DNA from: Rallus limicola
Lineage: Eukaryota; Chordata; Aves; Gruiformes; Rallidae
Length of the DNA: 64,000 bases
NCBI GenBank assembly: GCA_022605955.1
Contig: JAKCOZ010000058.1
Location: 1,736,001-1,800,000, forward strand
Reading direction: 5' to 3'
Shown here: positions 50,901 to 57,976 of the stretch, one piece after another
How positions within the stretch are numbered: position 1 is the stretch's first letter
Layout: each line of letters begins with the position of its first letter
Made by a program: the position numbers and the translations under genes
The notes under the pieces: generated by a model
Told to the model about the DNA's origin: nothing
Seen by the model: only the letters and a program-made list of their open reading frames with translations
The model's database searches: none

Positions 50901-51030
50901 GTACCACAGACAAGAATCCTCTCTAAAAAGTAAGTACTTACCTTTCACCTTTGTTTTGCCGAATGCATCCCTCAATAATCTCCTTCACTTCAGGGATTGC
51001 TACTTTATCAAAACTGGCTGGCTTGACACC
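8621..51030 (-). CDS. WNK1: WNK1 (with-no-lysine kinase 1), exons 5-28 plus 8B and HSN2; 5' exons off window
   Basis: WNK1 is a cytosolic, chloride- and osmo-sensitive Ser/Thr kinase that phosphorylates SPAK and OSR1, which control NKCC/NCC/KCC cotransporters. Twenty-six GT-AG exons join in phase for 7,338 bases. In order they encode: the C-terminal lobe end of the kinase; the autoinhibitory PF2-like (CCT1) domain with its FSF motif; a basic helix; the acidic KLHL3 degron [10 protein letters not shown]; long Ser/Thr/Pro/Gln-rich linkers including the neural HSN2 exon; a second PF2-like domain (exons 14-16); four RFxV/I SPAK/OSR1 docking motifs (RFIV in exon 18, RFQV across 23/24, RFQV and RFSV in 24); a C-terminal coiled coil (exons 24-25); and the conserved end SNLRTT. 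The exon count and phases fit human exons 5-28 exactly. The longest cassette-inclusive reading is given; real transcripts will skip some exons. Confidence 0.97.
9222..9409 (-). CDS. WNK1: WNK1 exon 27
   Basis: 188 bases: [20 protein letters not shown], then [20 protein letters not shown], then GKGHINYE before GTGAGC. The [14 protein letters not shown] helix is conserved among WNKs. Human GRRGSKGHM is here GKKVGKGHI. Confidence 0.95.
11598..12578 (+). pseudogene. Decayed coding-like stretch, possibly an endogenous negative-strand RNA virus L (polymerase) fragment
   Basis: One frame stays protein-like over about 980 bases, interrupted by stops at 11949, 12000, 12099, 12159, 12327, 12333, 12375, 12483 and 12486 and closed at 12579; six of the nine internal stops are TGA, as expected from CpG decay of CGA. 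Around 12050-12160 there is an asparagine/methionine-serine-arginine-phenylalanine pattern followed by Gly-Asp; around 12186-12300 an Ile-Thr, Val-Arg, Asn-Gln, Arg-Arg-Phe-Ile and Ala-Leu-Phe series; around 12354-12431 an Arg-Val, Leu-Phe-Asp, Gly-Ile-Asp series. In order and spacing this recalls the stretch between the polymerase palm and the capping domain in mononegavirus L proteins, from my knowledge of the family rather than an alignment. It lies antisense in a WNK1 intron. It is broken and cannot encode a full protein. Alternatives: a fossil host exon or chance. Confidence 0.4.
13728..13860 (-). mobile_element. CR1 LINE 3' fragment, antisense copy
   Basis: It contains AGAATCACAAGGTTGGAAAA, GACCTTTAAGATCATCAAGT and CCAACCGTTCC, the reverse complement of the CR1 3' end, running into the CR1 3' region. 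The orientation is the same as WNK1 transcription. Confidence 0.9.
16370..16564 (-). CDS. WNK1: WNK1 exon 26
   Basis: 195 bases: [20 protein letters not shown], then [20 protein letters not shown], then [10 protein letters not shown]. Acceptor CTCTAG, donor GTAAGA. Highly conserved. Confidence 0.95.
17489..17510. repeat. (CA)n microsatellite
   Basis: About eleven CA units, with one GA interruption, in WNK1 intron 25. A second short CA run lies at 17866-17880 in intron 24. Confidence 0.9.
17613..17815 (-). CDS. WNK1: WNK1 exon 25, C-terminal coiled coil and basic patch
   Basis: It reads [20 protein letters not shown], then [20 protein letters not shown], then a basic [18 protein letters not shown] patch. 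The coiled coil mediates WNK-WNK association in mammals. Donor GTAAGA. Confidence 0.95.
18750..19405 (-). CDS. WNK1: WNK1 exon 24, RFxV motifs and coiled-coil start
   Basis: 656 bases. It completes RFQV (VSVAVDDV), then has [20 protein letters not shown], giving two more SPAK/OSR1 docking motifs 12 residues apart. Later [13 protein letters not shown] and [20 protein letters not shown] lead into the coiled coil [12 protein letters not shown]. Donor GTAAGG. Confidence 0.95.
19935..20014 (-). CDS. WNK1: WNK1 exon 23, start of RFQV docking motif
   Basis: 80 bases ending [11 protein letters not shown] before GTAGGA; the Val completing RFQV is the first codon of exon 24. The 5' half ([14 protein letters not shown]) is variable. 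Confidence 0.9.
21487..21556 (-). CDS. WNK1: WNK1 exon 22
   Basis: 70 bases: [20 protein letters not shown] then LKD, acceptor CTGCAG, donor GTAAGA. Sequence conservation is weak; the call rests on position, splice sites and exact phase with exons 21 and 23. Confidence 0.8.
22256..22342 (-). CDS. WNK1: WNK1 exon 21
   Basis: 87 bases, phase 0-0: [20 protein letters not shown] then VPVTSAPAC, donor GTATGT. The [15 protein letters not shown] block is strongly conserved across WNKs. The donor was chosen over the overlapping GTGTAT because it keeps the frame with exon 22. Confidence 0.9.
22343..25963 (-). other. WNK1: WNK1 intron 20 (3.6 kb)
   Basis: AT-rich intron. I recognise no repeat family, exon or RNA gene in it. 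Confidence 0.65.
25964..26047 (-). CDS. WNK1: WNK1 exon 20
   Basis: 84 bases, phase 0-0: [20 protein letters not shown] then FPGPSLTQ, donor GTGCTT. It matches human LPVGTELPAGTLPSEQLPPF. Confidence 0.9.
26048..28940 (-). other. WNK1: WNK1 intron 19 (2.9 kb)
   Basis: Contains a CR1 copy at 27410-27698. Otherwise only short open frames on both strands (26574-27013) without recognisable similarity. Confidence 0.65.
27410..27698 (+). mobile_element. CR1 LINE 3' fragment
   Basis: It carries the CR1 3' series: ATGAGGGTAGTAGATCACC, AACAGGTTGCCCAGAGAC, GGAGTTGGACTAGATGACC, TTCAAAGGTCCCTTCTAACC and the terminal ATTCTATGATTCTAT. It is the best-preserved CR1 in the window and lies antisense to WNK1. 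Confidence 0.95.
28941..30367 (-). CDS. WNK1: WNK1 exon 19, large disordered exon
   Basis: 1,427 bases, the largest exon here. It opens [20 protein letters not shown], runs through a long Ser/Thr/Pro/Val-rich, poorly conserved stretch, then returns to conserved sequence: [40 protein letters not shown] and [20 protein letters not shown]. It ends SKPPLSRVP before GTAAGA. The helix [15 protein letters not shown] is the only part likely to be ordered. Confidence 0.95.
30716..30856 (-). CDS. WNK1: WNK1 exon 18, first RFxV-type docking motif
   Basis: It reads [20 protein letters not shown], then [17 protein letters not shown] is the first SPAK/OSR1 CCT-docking motif of WNK1. The end ([11 protein letters not shown]) is less conserved. 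Donor GTAGGT. Confidence 0.92.
31022..31073 (-). CDS. WNK1: WNK1 exon 17 (52 bases)
   Basis: It reads [17 protein letters not shown] after TTTACAG, donor GTAAGT. Human has KLEGEFKQPIPASSMPQQIG, so the bird copy lacks two residues near the start. Confidence 0.88.
31449..31505 (+). repeat. tRNA-like fragment, possible decayed SINE head
   Basis: GTAGCTCAGTGTGTAGAGTG resembles a tRNA A box and D arm and is followed by CCTGAGTCCAAGGTCTCA. The B box is not clear and no acceptor stem forms, so this is not a functional tRNA. It lies in WNK1 intron 16. Confidence 0.35.
31823..31996 (-). CDS. WNK1: WNK1 exon 16, end of second PF2-like domain
   Basis: 174 bases, phase 0-0: [38 protein letters not shown], ending FPGSQ before GTATGT. 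Very close to mammalian WNK1. Confidence 0.95.
32863..32979 (-). CDS. WNK1: WNK1 exon 15, second PF2-like domain
   Basis: 117 bases, phase 0-0: [20 protein letters not shown] then [19 protein letters not shown], donor GTAAGA. The [14 protein letters not shown] pattern parallels [14 protein letters not shown] of exon 6, showing the domain duplication. Confidence 0.95.
33514..33564 (-). repeat. WNK1: Three 17-bp tandem copies covering the exon 14 splice donor
   Basis: Copies at 33514-33530, 33531-33547 and 33548-33564 share AATTACTCA followed by a T-rich tail. On the transcribed strand each contains a donor-like GTGAGT, or ATGAGT in the middle copy. The exon-proximal copy carries the real donor. 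Confidence 0.9.
33558..33720 (-). CDS. WNK1: WNK1 exon 14
   Basis: It reads [20 protein letters not shown], then a basic stretch [16 protein letters not shown] and RPKLRILN, the lead-in to the second PF2-like domain. The donor GTGAGT lies inside a 17-base tandem repeat (see 33514-33564). Confidence 0.93.
34271..34362 (-). CDS. WNK1: WNK1 exon 13
   Basis: 92 bases: [20 protein letters not shown] then [10 protein letters not shown], donor GTAAGC. Its last two bases complete a Ser codon with exon 14. Confidence 0.88.
35025..35309 (-). CDS. WNK1: WNK1 exon 12 (alternative)
   Basis: 285 bases, phase 0-0. It reads [20 protein letters not shown], then [20 protein letters not shown], ending QQAVLE before GTAAAT. 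Human exon 12 is also alternatively included. Confidence 0.92.
36445..36918 (-). CDS. WNK1: WNK1 exon 11 (alternative)
   Basis: 474 bases, phase 0-0. It starts [20 protein letters not shown], has [14 protein letters not shown] and [20 protein letters not shown], and ends GDALYQ before GTATAG. In human it is a known skippable exon. Proline- and glutamine-rich, predicted disordered. Confidence 0.92.
37978..38127 (-). CDS. WNK1: WNK1 exon 10
   Basis: 150 bases, phase 0-0: [20 protein letters not shown] and on to AAAGTQ before GTAAAC. It is a Gln/Ser/Thr-rich disordered linker. Confidence 0.88.
38714..38785 (-). CDS. WNK1: WNK1 exon 9 (alternative)
   Basis: 72 bases, phase 0 at both ends: [20 protein letters not shown] then HTQQ, donor GTAAGA. 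It corresponds to the short Ser/Gln-rich human exon 9, which is alternatively spliced. Confidence 0.88.
38786..41198 (-). other. WNK1: WNK1 intron between HSN2 and exon 9
   Basis: 2.4 kb, AT-rich, with an A-rich low-complexity run at 39398-39424. A 147-codon sense-strand open frame (40322-40765) has no recognisable similarity and is of a length expected by chance. Confidence 0.65.
41199..42419 (-). CDS. WNK1: WNK1 HSN2 exon (nervous-system specific)
   Basis: 1,221 bases, 407 codons, phase 0 at both ends, acceptor ATACAG, donor GTTACA. It has the family blocks [90 protein letters not shown] and SPPPTGG. Truncating mutations in the human exon cause hereditary sensory and autonomic neuropathy type II. 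Here the exon is fully open. Confidence 0.93.
42420..44170 (-). other. WNK1: WNK1 intron between exons 8B and HSN2
   Basis: 1.75 kb. No repeat or exon recognised. Confidence 0.65.
44171..44428 (-). CDS. WNK1: WNK1 cassette exon 8B (neural)
   Basis: 258 bases, phase 0 at both ends. It begins [20 protein letters not shown], contains [19 protein letters not shown] (a WNK-family conserved helix) and ends [15 protein letters not shown] before GTATGT. In mammals exon 8B is mainly included in the nervous system together with HSN2. Confidence 0.9.
44429..47529 (-). other. WNK1: WNK1 intron between exons 8 and 8B
   Basis: 3.1 kb. It includes a T/G-rich low-complexity run (45170-45265) and an old CR1-like segment at 45870-46200. 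Confidence 0.65.
45870..46200 (-). mobile_element. Old, degraded CR1-like LINE fragment (antisense)
   Basis: CACTCTCCTCTGAATTCTCT, then a GACCATGTCCAAGGGGTGG / GTCCAATGTAATCCCTGAC region and a GTACTTGTGTAGCAGATTAT stretch resemble the reverse complement of the 3' coding part of ancient amniote CR1. Divergence is high, so the family and exact limits are uncertain. Confidence 0.5.
47530..47717 (-). CDS. WNK1: WNK1 exon 8
   Basis: It reads [20 protein letters not shown] and then [13 protein letters not shown], a strongly conserved WNK1 block, followed by a variable Gln/Ala-rich tail ending YQPPAA before GTAAGC. It ends in phase 0, at the start of the alternative-exon block. Confidence 0.94.
48795..49131 (-). 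CDS. WNK1: WNK1 exon 7, basic helix and KLHL3 degron
   Basis: It starts [18 protein letters not shown], then a charged helix [18 protein letters not shown], a Gln-rich linker, and [12 protein letters not shown]. The last is the acidic motif recognised by the KLHL3-CUL3 ubiquitin ligase, mutated in familial hyperkalaemic hypertension in the paralogue WNK4. The donor is GTAAGT. Confidence 0.95.
49352..49571 (-). CDS. WNK1: WNK1 exon 6, kinase end and autoinhibitory domain
   Basis: It begins with the kinase end [18 protein letters not shown], then the PF2-like domain: [20 protein letters not shown], then [11 protein letters not shown]. The FSF pair matches the two phenylalanines needed for autoinhibition in mammalian WNK1. 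The donor GTAAGT follows QEM. Confidence 0.96.
50942..51030 (-). CDS. WNK1: WNK1 exon 5, kinase C-lobe
   Basis: The acceptor is TTTCAG and the donor GTAAGT. The frame starts [19 protein letters not shown] and continues [11 protein letters not shown], kinase subdomains X-XI. Its first Gly corresponds to about human residue 437, the point where the kidney-specific isoform (from exon 4A) joins the full-length protein. Human has KDER where this reads KGER. Confidence 0.95.
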
Positions 51031-51535
51031 CTGAAACACACAATTAACAACAGAGAAACTGAAAGGCCTGCTTTCATTTAAGTTTTGATTGTGATTACAG
51101 ATCAAGCATTTTTACTTAATAGATTTTTGCACTAGTGGAGCTTATAGAGAAATCTGACCCCAATCTTACTGTTCATTTGTTTCCTAGTGACTTTTGCAAA
51201 CAATTCTCCCCCTATTTCTCAGCTATACTTCCATAACAAAACGTCTTTGGTTCTCTGTTACAAGAGAAGAACTGTTTAGATTCCACAGAAGTTGTGCTGG
51301 TTAGAGGTGAGTACACAGACCAGTCTGAAAATCATATGTTTCCTGTATAACACTAATGTACAGACCCACACAATTAGTTTAAGCATCTTCAAAGTATTCT
51401 GGTGCTTCCCAGAATTTTTCCCACATGCCATCATATAAAGCAATATCGGCACAGATTGATTTTACAGGGAAAACCTTAACCAGTCAGATCGTTCTGGGCT
51501 AATTAAATAACTTTTCCAGTATTTAAAAATAAATG

Positions 51536-51640
51536 AAACAAAACAAAAAAGCACACACAAAAACACCGCCACCAAAATATTTAAAAAGCAAAACAAAACA
51601 AAACCCAACAAACCAAACCACAAACCCAAAAACACAATTT
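51536..51640. repeat. A-rich / (AAAAC)n low-complexity stretch
   Basis: Repeated AAAAC and AAACC units over about 100 bases in WNK1 intron 4. Confidence 0.8.
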
Positions 51641-54600
51641 TCCTTTATCTTTGCTCTCCCCAGAAGACCTACTAACACCCAAACACCACTCCTGCACTGC
51701 TGCTAAGTTCAGGAAAATGAGCTTGGCAATAGAGACCTTTACAAAAGCCCTTCAATAGCACACAACAATTCTTTCTTGAAATATGTGTGAAAGTCATTTA
51801 GGGAGAGCAGCCCAAAATCTAAACGTGACCAGCTACTCAAATCCATAAAGCACACAGGTCACAAGATATGACCACCTGGGAATTCTGCAAAACAGTGCAG
51901 GCAGAGTGCCAGGCTTCAACACATAATCATGATCAGAAGATATCTTTTGAAGGAAATTGTCCACAACAGCAAAACTGGCACTCTATTTTACTTGATTCCA
52001 CCTTTAGCTTCAAATGCTGTATTTAAGACAGCAGAATGAGAGAGGGTCGAAGACATACTGTTCAAATTCTTTTATCCAAAGAGCCCACATTTTCAAGCCA
52101 AACAACCCTGAAGTCATACACTTGATACATCTGACCCTGTGCCACTGGTAAATCACTAAAAAAAATGAAAAACATACAGTCTAAAGTACAGAAATAAATT
52201 AAGTAATAGTACAAGCATCACAATTCGTGTCCTAACCAGAAAGTACTTCTCCTAATATCCTATACATTACTGCTTCCTATTAATTGAGGACACCAAGACA
52301 CAACCCTACCCCATTTCACTATCATCAGCAGGAAAACAAGTCTTGAAACAGAAAAGTTTAAGTCTCTAAATCAAAGCCTTTGCAACCACAGACTTTCATT
52401 TAACTGAAATGGAGAGTTAATAAGATCATAATTTCCATCTATATTTAGATACTTCCCCACCACCACCACCCCGGTCGGACATGGCAGTGCACTGACTTCG
52501 TATATTTGCTACCTAAAATACTCTCTACCACACTCTTCCAGGAGAGGGCACAGTCATCATCAGCTTTAACATGCAAACACAAGACTGGGAGAAGCACAAG
52601 AGTCATCTTTCAGTGGAGAACAGTGGTATCAGTCACTACATTTTACAAAGATGTTCTGTCTCAAATTTTTGAAAGGACAAAAAAACCCCACCCCTATGGA
52701 CACACACAATCTTTTTGATAAAAACTTTCTGTTACAGCAGTATTCTGGTTATCTGTTTCTTTGCTCTAAAATTTGCTCCTGTGAAAGTTTGGCAATTGAA
52801 ATTCAGAGAACTGAAGAGTATATTGTGACTAGAATAAGTCCCAAAACATAATCTGTCTGTGAACATTAAGTTATTGTGTTTAGAAGCTTCACTGAACATT
52901 AAGACTTTTGTAGATGGATGGCTCAGCTGATAAGACCGGGTTTGGTCAGGTAAGTTCAATACTGTAACCAAGCCACATCATAAATCTCCAGCTTCCTAAC
53001 AGGACATCACAGAGCTATGGATTCTATAGGGATTTACAGAACTGGTTTCAGTGTTTAGTGCCAGTATCAAATACCCGCTTGCATGTGTGTCTGCTCATAC
53101 AGCAGACTAGTTAGATATACCCATGTTTAATTATGACAAAGCTGAAAATGGTCCCAGGAGTTCAAGTTCATATAAATAAAACTAAATGCTCTCCTGTACA
53201 CACACACTTTACCTATGCAACAATTGCTCAACTGCTTGTTGTATAAATTTTCTTCTAAATTGCCAAAATTTAACACATCTAAGTCTCAGACATAGCAGCA
53301 GCCTGCACATACGTTCCTTTACACTGTGGCAGCAGAAAGAGGATGCCAGATCTGTGACAATCTCATTTCAGAAAAAATAAAAAAGCTGTGTAAACTAAAA
53401 GATGAATAAAACAGCTGGTATAGCAATACATTAAAATAACGAAGCCAGAACATGAATTTTCTTGCTAACTATTTTAGAACATGTTCTGTTCTTGCACGAG
53501 CCTGCATGGTTCAAATGAACCTGAAAAGGTAAAGCCAAGAACAGATTTTTAAATCAGTGATTGACTCAGCTACACTGTGTTTCTCTCTCAAAATAAATTA
53601 AACACCTGCCCAAAATCTACAAGCCCTGCCATCAGAACCATTTTACAATACCCTATTTTGTGAATTCCAACCCCCAAAGACTCAGTTAAGAAGAGAAGCA
53701 CCCACCAGCCTCCTCCGGGAGAGCTTCTATGTTCATAAGCACATCACAGAAAATCTGGGAAAACCTTATACTAGGGCCTCAACCCAACAAAGGAGTCTGC
53801 ATTCAAGCAGCCACCTATTTCTTCCACAGTCCGTGAGAAGGGTTGCCTAAGCCAAGTCTACAGCACTGGCCATGCACCCCTTACACTGAAGTTGAGGACA
53901 CCAAGTACCGTCAGCTTTTTAAAAAATTTTTCCCCCTTCATCCAAGCACTAGGGTAGTACCAAACTATGCTATGTAACAATACAGAGAATACTAGGAGTG
54001 ATAAAAATCAATAAATTAGCGAATCCTTTTCTACCAGGGCTGCCTATACACCTTAATCAGCCAGAGAATCCAAAGGGAGGCCAGGTCCTGCAATTCTCAT
54101 AACCTTCATGTGTCCTTAAGAGCACGAACTGTGCAGCTAAGCATTCGCTCATTAGTTTCTAAACCCAAAGGCACTCAAGTACCTACTAAGTCATTCAGTT
54201 TTTCCTGGTTTTCACCACACTTACTGCAAGATGGTCACATTCTTATATACCTCTATTGATCCCCAAACTCCTTAGAAGAATCACAACTCAAATCTTTTAT
54301 TCTACTAGTCCTTTTCCCCAGCGGCAGTTTAATGAGAAGCCAAATCCCACTAGCACTTTGTCTGAGTTCGGTAAGAAATAGAAGGAAGAGCTCTTGCAGA
54401 TGAAAAAAACAGAACATAGATAGGTATAACAGGCACACGTGAATATCAGTGTTTCCTCAACCTACTACCTGAAGCAGCATGAACTGGCAGTGCTGCGGGA
54501 AGCAAGAGGCTCCTCTTGTCCGTCTCCCATTCCCACAGCAGTGTCTGTTACTCCCTTTTGCCGGCACAGGCATTTATACAGCTGCACTGTGAACCCCATC

Positions 54601-57600
54601 ATGGTGTTTGTCAGACTTGAAACAAATCCAGCCCAAAAAGCAGGTGAAACGAAGCTTCCCAATCTGCTTCCCTACACTGCTGCACTACCTCTCAATCTTA
54701 CAGAAGGAAAGCGACAGTGTGATAGTTAAGAAGGGCAAGAACTGCTTCTTTTGAAGGAAGTGTTAATTTAAAATAAAACCCAATAAACACATTTCAAGAG
54801 CACCTCTCAGATACGGTCATATAGGTAAGCAGCACAAAGCACAACTGATGCAAACCAAAATAGTTCTTTCCCCTTCTTCATGTTAAACATAAGAAATACT
54901 GCATATTTAACTTCTTTTAGATGTGGCAGTTTGTGATTTTATCAATTTTAATCAGGTGGAAAAAGCGTGTCCCAAAATTCAACATTCATGTTTACATGGT
55001 TATTTGATCCATCAAAGGCAAGTTAGGGTCTCTTAACCCCCTAGATTTTCTAGATACTTTAAACACCAAAGTATACACTACCCAGAACTCCTCCTCGCAA
55101 TTTTTGCCTAGAAACACGTATCGTTTTGCATTAGTTACATCACCAGATTGCTGGGTCAGCAGTTTAGCACCTTGTTCTAATACAAGAAATACTAAAAACG
55201 TCATGCACCTCATAAGAGAAACTACAATCAGTGCTGTGTAACTTTTACAAAAAACTACAATGAAGACAGAAGTGTTACATATCCTCACCAATCCTAAATT
55301 AGAAAAACAGTTAGATATGGAGTAATACCACAGATAGAAGATAGCAGAAGCAGCAAGTGTTCCAGCCTTGCTGTTAAATCTTTTCATACAGATTTTGAAA
55401 ATTAAAGAACTACAGTTAACTTTAAAAAGCTGAAGACCCAATCTATGCCAATATAAAGCAGTGCAGCAGATTTACCAAGAATTCCAGTTCACCCTCAAAA
55501 TCCTTTCCTGTGACTACACACAGTTATTCCATAGAGCTGAAACTCTTACCTACCTCTTTACCACAGTCCTTGTGAGAGCAGCAGCAGTGGGATTTAACAA
55601 TTACAAATATGGGACAGATCTCTCTTCTTGTAAAATCCATCAGGAAGAGAGACACGCACACACCAAAGGATTAGTTCTGTGCTAGTTTCCAATGGGAATC
55701 CACAAGGCTGTGGACTTAACGCACAGCAGAAGGAAAGCAAACATCAAAGTTAGAAGGAAGCATTGTTTCCTCTTTGACACCTCTTGTACTTTTCCAAGTC
55801 CAGTACATGAGGCTGCAGAGATTTGAGCTTAATATCTGCTTCTGCCACTCAACCACGGAATAGAAAGAATCAATACAAGCAAGAAGCAACTGCGTCCTTT
55901 CCTGCCTGCTCAGCCAGCTGTAAGAAGGAGGAAGAGTAGGCAGCGTAGGGATCCTTTACTTCCTGCATGTCTCCGCCCCGCCGCTTGGCAGCTCTGCCTA
56001 TACTCCACCCAGGTTTTCTGCAGTAGTTCAGGCTGCATGTAGGATCATCACCCAGTTCACTCCTGCTGCTGCAGAAATACCCTTTTAAACAGAAGGGTAT
56101 GGTGTGTTGTTCCAACACAACATCGCTAGTGCTAGTTTTGAACAGGTGGATGAAGGCAGCTGCTCTTTCTCCTCTTCTTTTAGTGGAGCTCCAGAAGCAC
56201 ACATACATCTGACTACAGCTAACTAAACAGAAGTCAGCACTAGAATAATATATTCTGCATCTGCACCCCTCCCTTCCTGGCAATTGTAGTCTAATACCAT
56301 TGGCAACATCATCTGCTTTCCTCTTTACTGGGTGCTTAATGTAAAGGAATAGCACTTCACTGACAACTTTCAAACTGTTTGACAAAGCTAGAAAGCAGCA
56401 TGGTTGCTTGTTTTATGACACTTGCACACAAATAATCCACAAGTATGTTTTTAACACCTCTTGCTAGACTCCAAACCTAAACCTGAAGTCTGCCATCTAT
56501 CTTACCCCTTTGTTCCCTAGTGTCAAACAGCCATCGTAAAACTTGCTTAGTAATAAAATGAGTTGTCCACAGCTTCAGGGATTTGGGTTGGGTTTTTTTT
56601 GGAAGGACATAAAGAGCAATGCTAAGGAAAACAAAAAACAAAACCACACGTATGCTATTTTAAAGCATTAATTAAGCAAATTAATTTTGACCACCTAGTG
56701 ATGACAAACTGTAATAAAATTAAATTTTAAACCCCAAAGATCAGTTTTCACCCCAAAAGAGCATAATTAATTCCTCAAGTACACCACAACCACACCAGTG
56801 CTGTTACACCATACAAGCAACACCTTTTCAAACTTTACTGGCCATTTTAGAAATCCTCTCCACCAGCTGCTGTGAAACTTTAGAGGGGTTGAGGGAAGAG
56901 AGACCATTAAGAACCTTGCTATGGTGATTGGCCTTCCTACTGCTTAGCTAGATGTTTTTATAACCTACCTCACACAAAAAAAACCACCAAAAAAAAATCA
57001 ACTAATTGTTGATTATCATCTTCACTTTAACAGTACTTATTGGTATCATGAATGGTGGAATTTTGCTTTCCATTGCTTATAAAATTTTTTGTTGTTACAA
57101 GTTCGTTCAAACCTAACATTCTGCAGTCAAGCAAATCCACTTCACTGGAATAGAAATCTAACATTTTGCACACCTATTTAAGGCTACACTTTTCTGGGGT
57201 ACACTACATGACCTGCAAGGAACATTACATGTTTCAGCTTTTAACAAGCACAGAGTCTACTTGTCCCAGTCTAACCACAATTCTTGCCTGGCTCTTTTCA
57301 CAGGTGCTGTGAAAAAGAGCTTGAAAAGAATTCTACCGTAACTGATTAATCTTCTCAAACAAAATGTTCTAACTTTGCAGTCCAGAGGCTAACAGAATCA
57401 GTAGCAAAGTCAAATCACACAAACAAAGTAATTAAAGTCTCTATATTTTCATTTTGCTAAGTTGTTACCATTCTAGTTTGAGCCAGTCCCAGGCTGCCAC
57501 AAACCATTAATTCCAGGAATTTAAAGGGAGCACATGATTCCAGTGGAAAACAAGCCAATGATCTTACCTCCTCCCCCCTACTCTCACAGCAGCCCCCAGG

Positions 57601-57959
57601 CCATGGTATATATGGTATTTAGATTGGTTTATCCCATGATCTTCTAAATTTCACCACTTGCTATTAGTTACTCACCCAGCTTTCCAAACCAACATGTTTA
57701 ACTATTTCACCACCTTTCCCATCTCTAATCCTTCATCTTAACCCTGCTGTCTGTTCTAGAAACAGTCTTTCAGATTTAATTCTTTCCTTATTTCACACAA
57801 GGTACACCTGTAACTGATAATTCTCATCCCACTACAGTAGAATACCTATTGTGAAAAGGAAGATTCAAGATTTATTCAGTTGAAGAGAGATATGGGTTGC
57901 CTACAGAAAATGGATCTTATTGTTCCTGTTAAAAAAAGCAAGCTAAAGTAGTTGAGATT

Positions 57960-57976
57960 GGGGGGGGGTGGGGGTG
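57960..57976 (+). repeat. G-rich run
   Basis: Nine-plus G, T, five G, T, G: a possible G-quadruplex former in intron 4; on the WNK1 transcript it is C-rich. Confidence 0.75.

Larger units (their letters stand above)
47718..50941 (-). other. WNK1: WNK1 introns 5-7
   Basis: The stretches 47718-48794, 49132-49351 and 49572-50941 are AT-rich and show no recognisable element. Confidence 0.65.

Noticed and set aside
55870..56385. A 171-codon minus-strand open frame in WNK1 intron 4
   Set aside because: The longest non-exonic frame, but no domain, no phase-compatible splice context and no similarity I recognise; about the length expected by chance in 64 kb.
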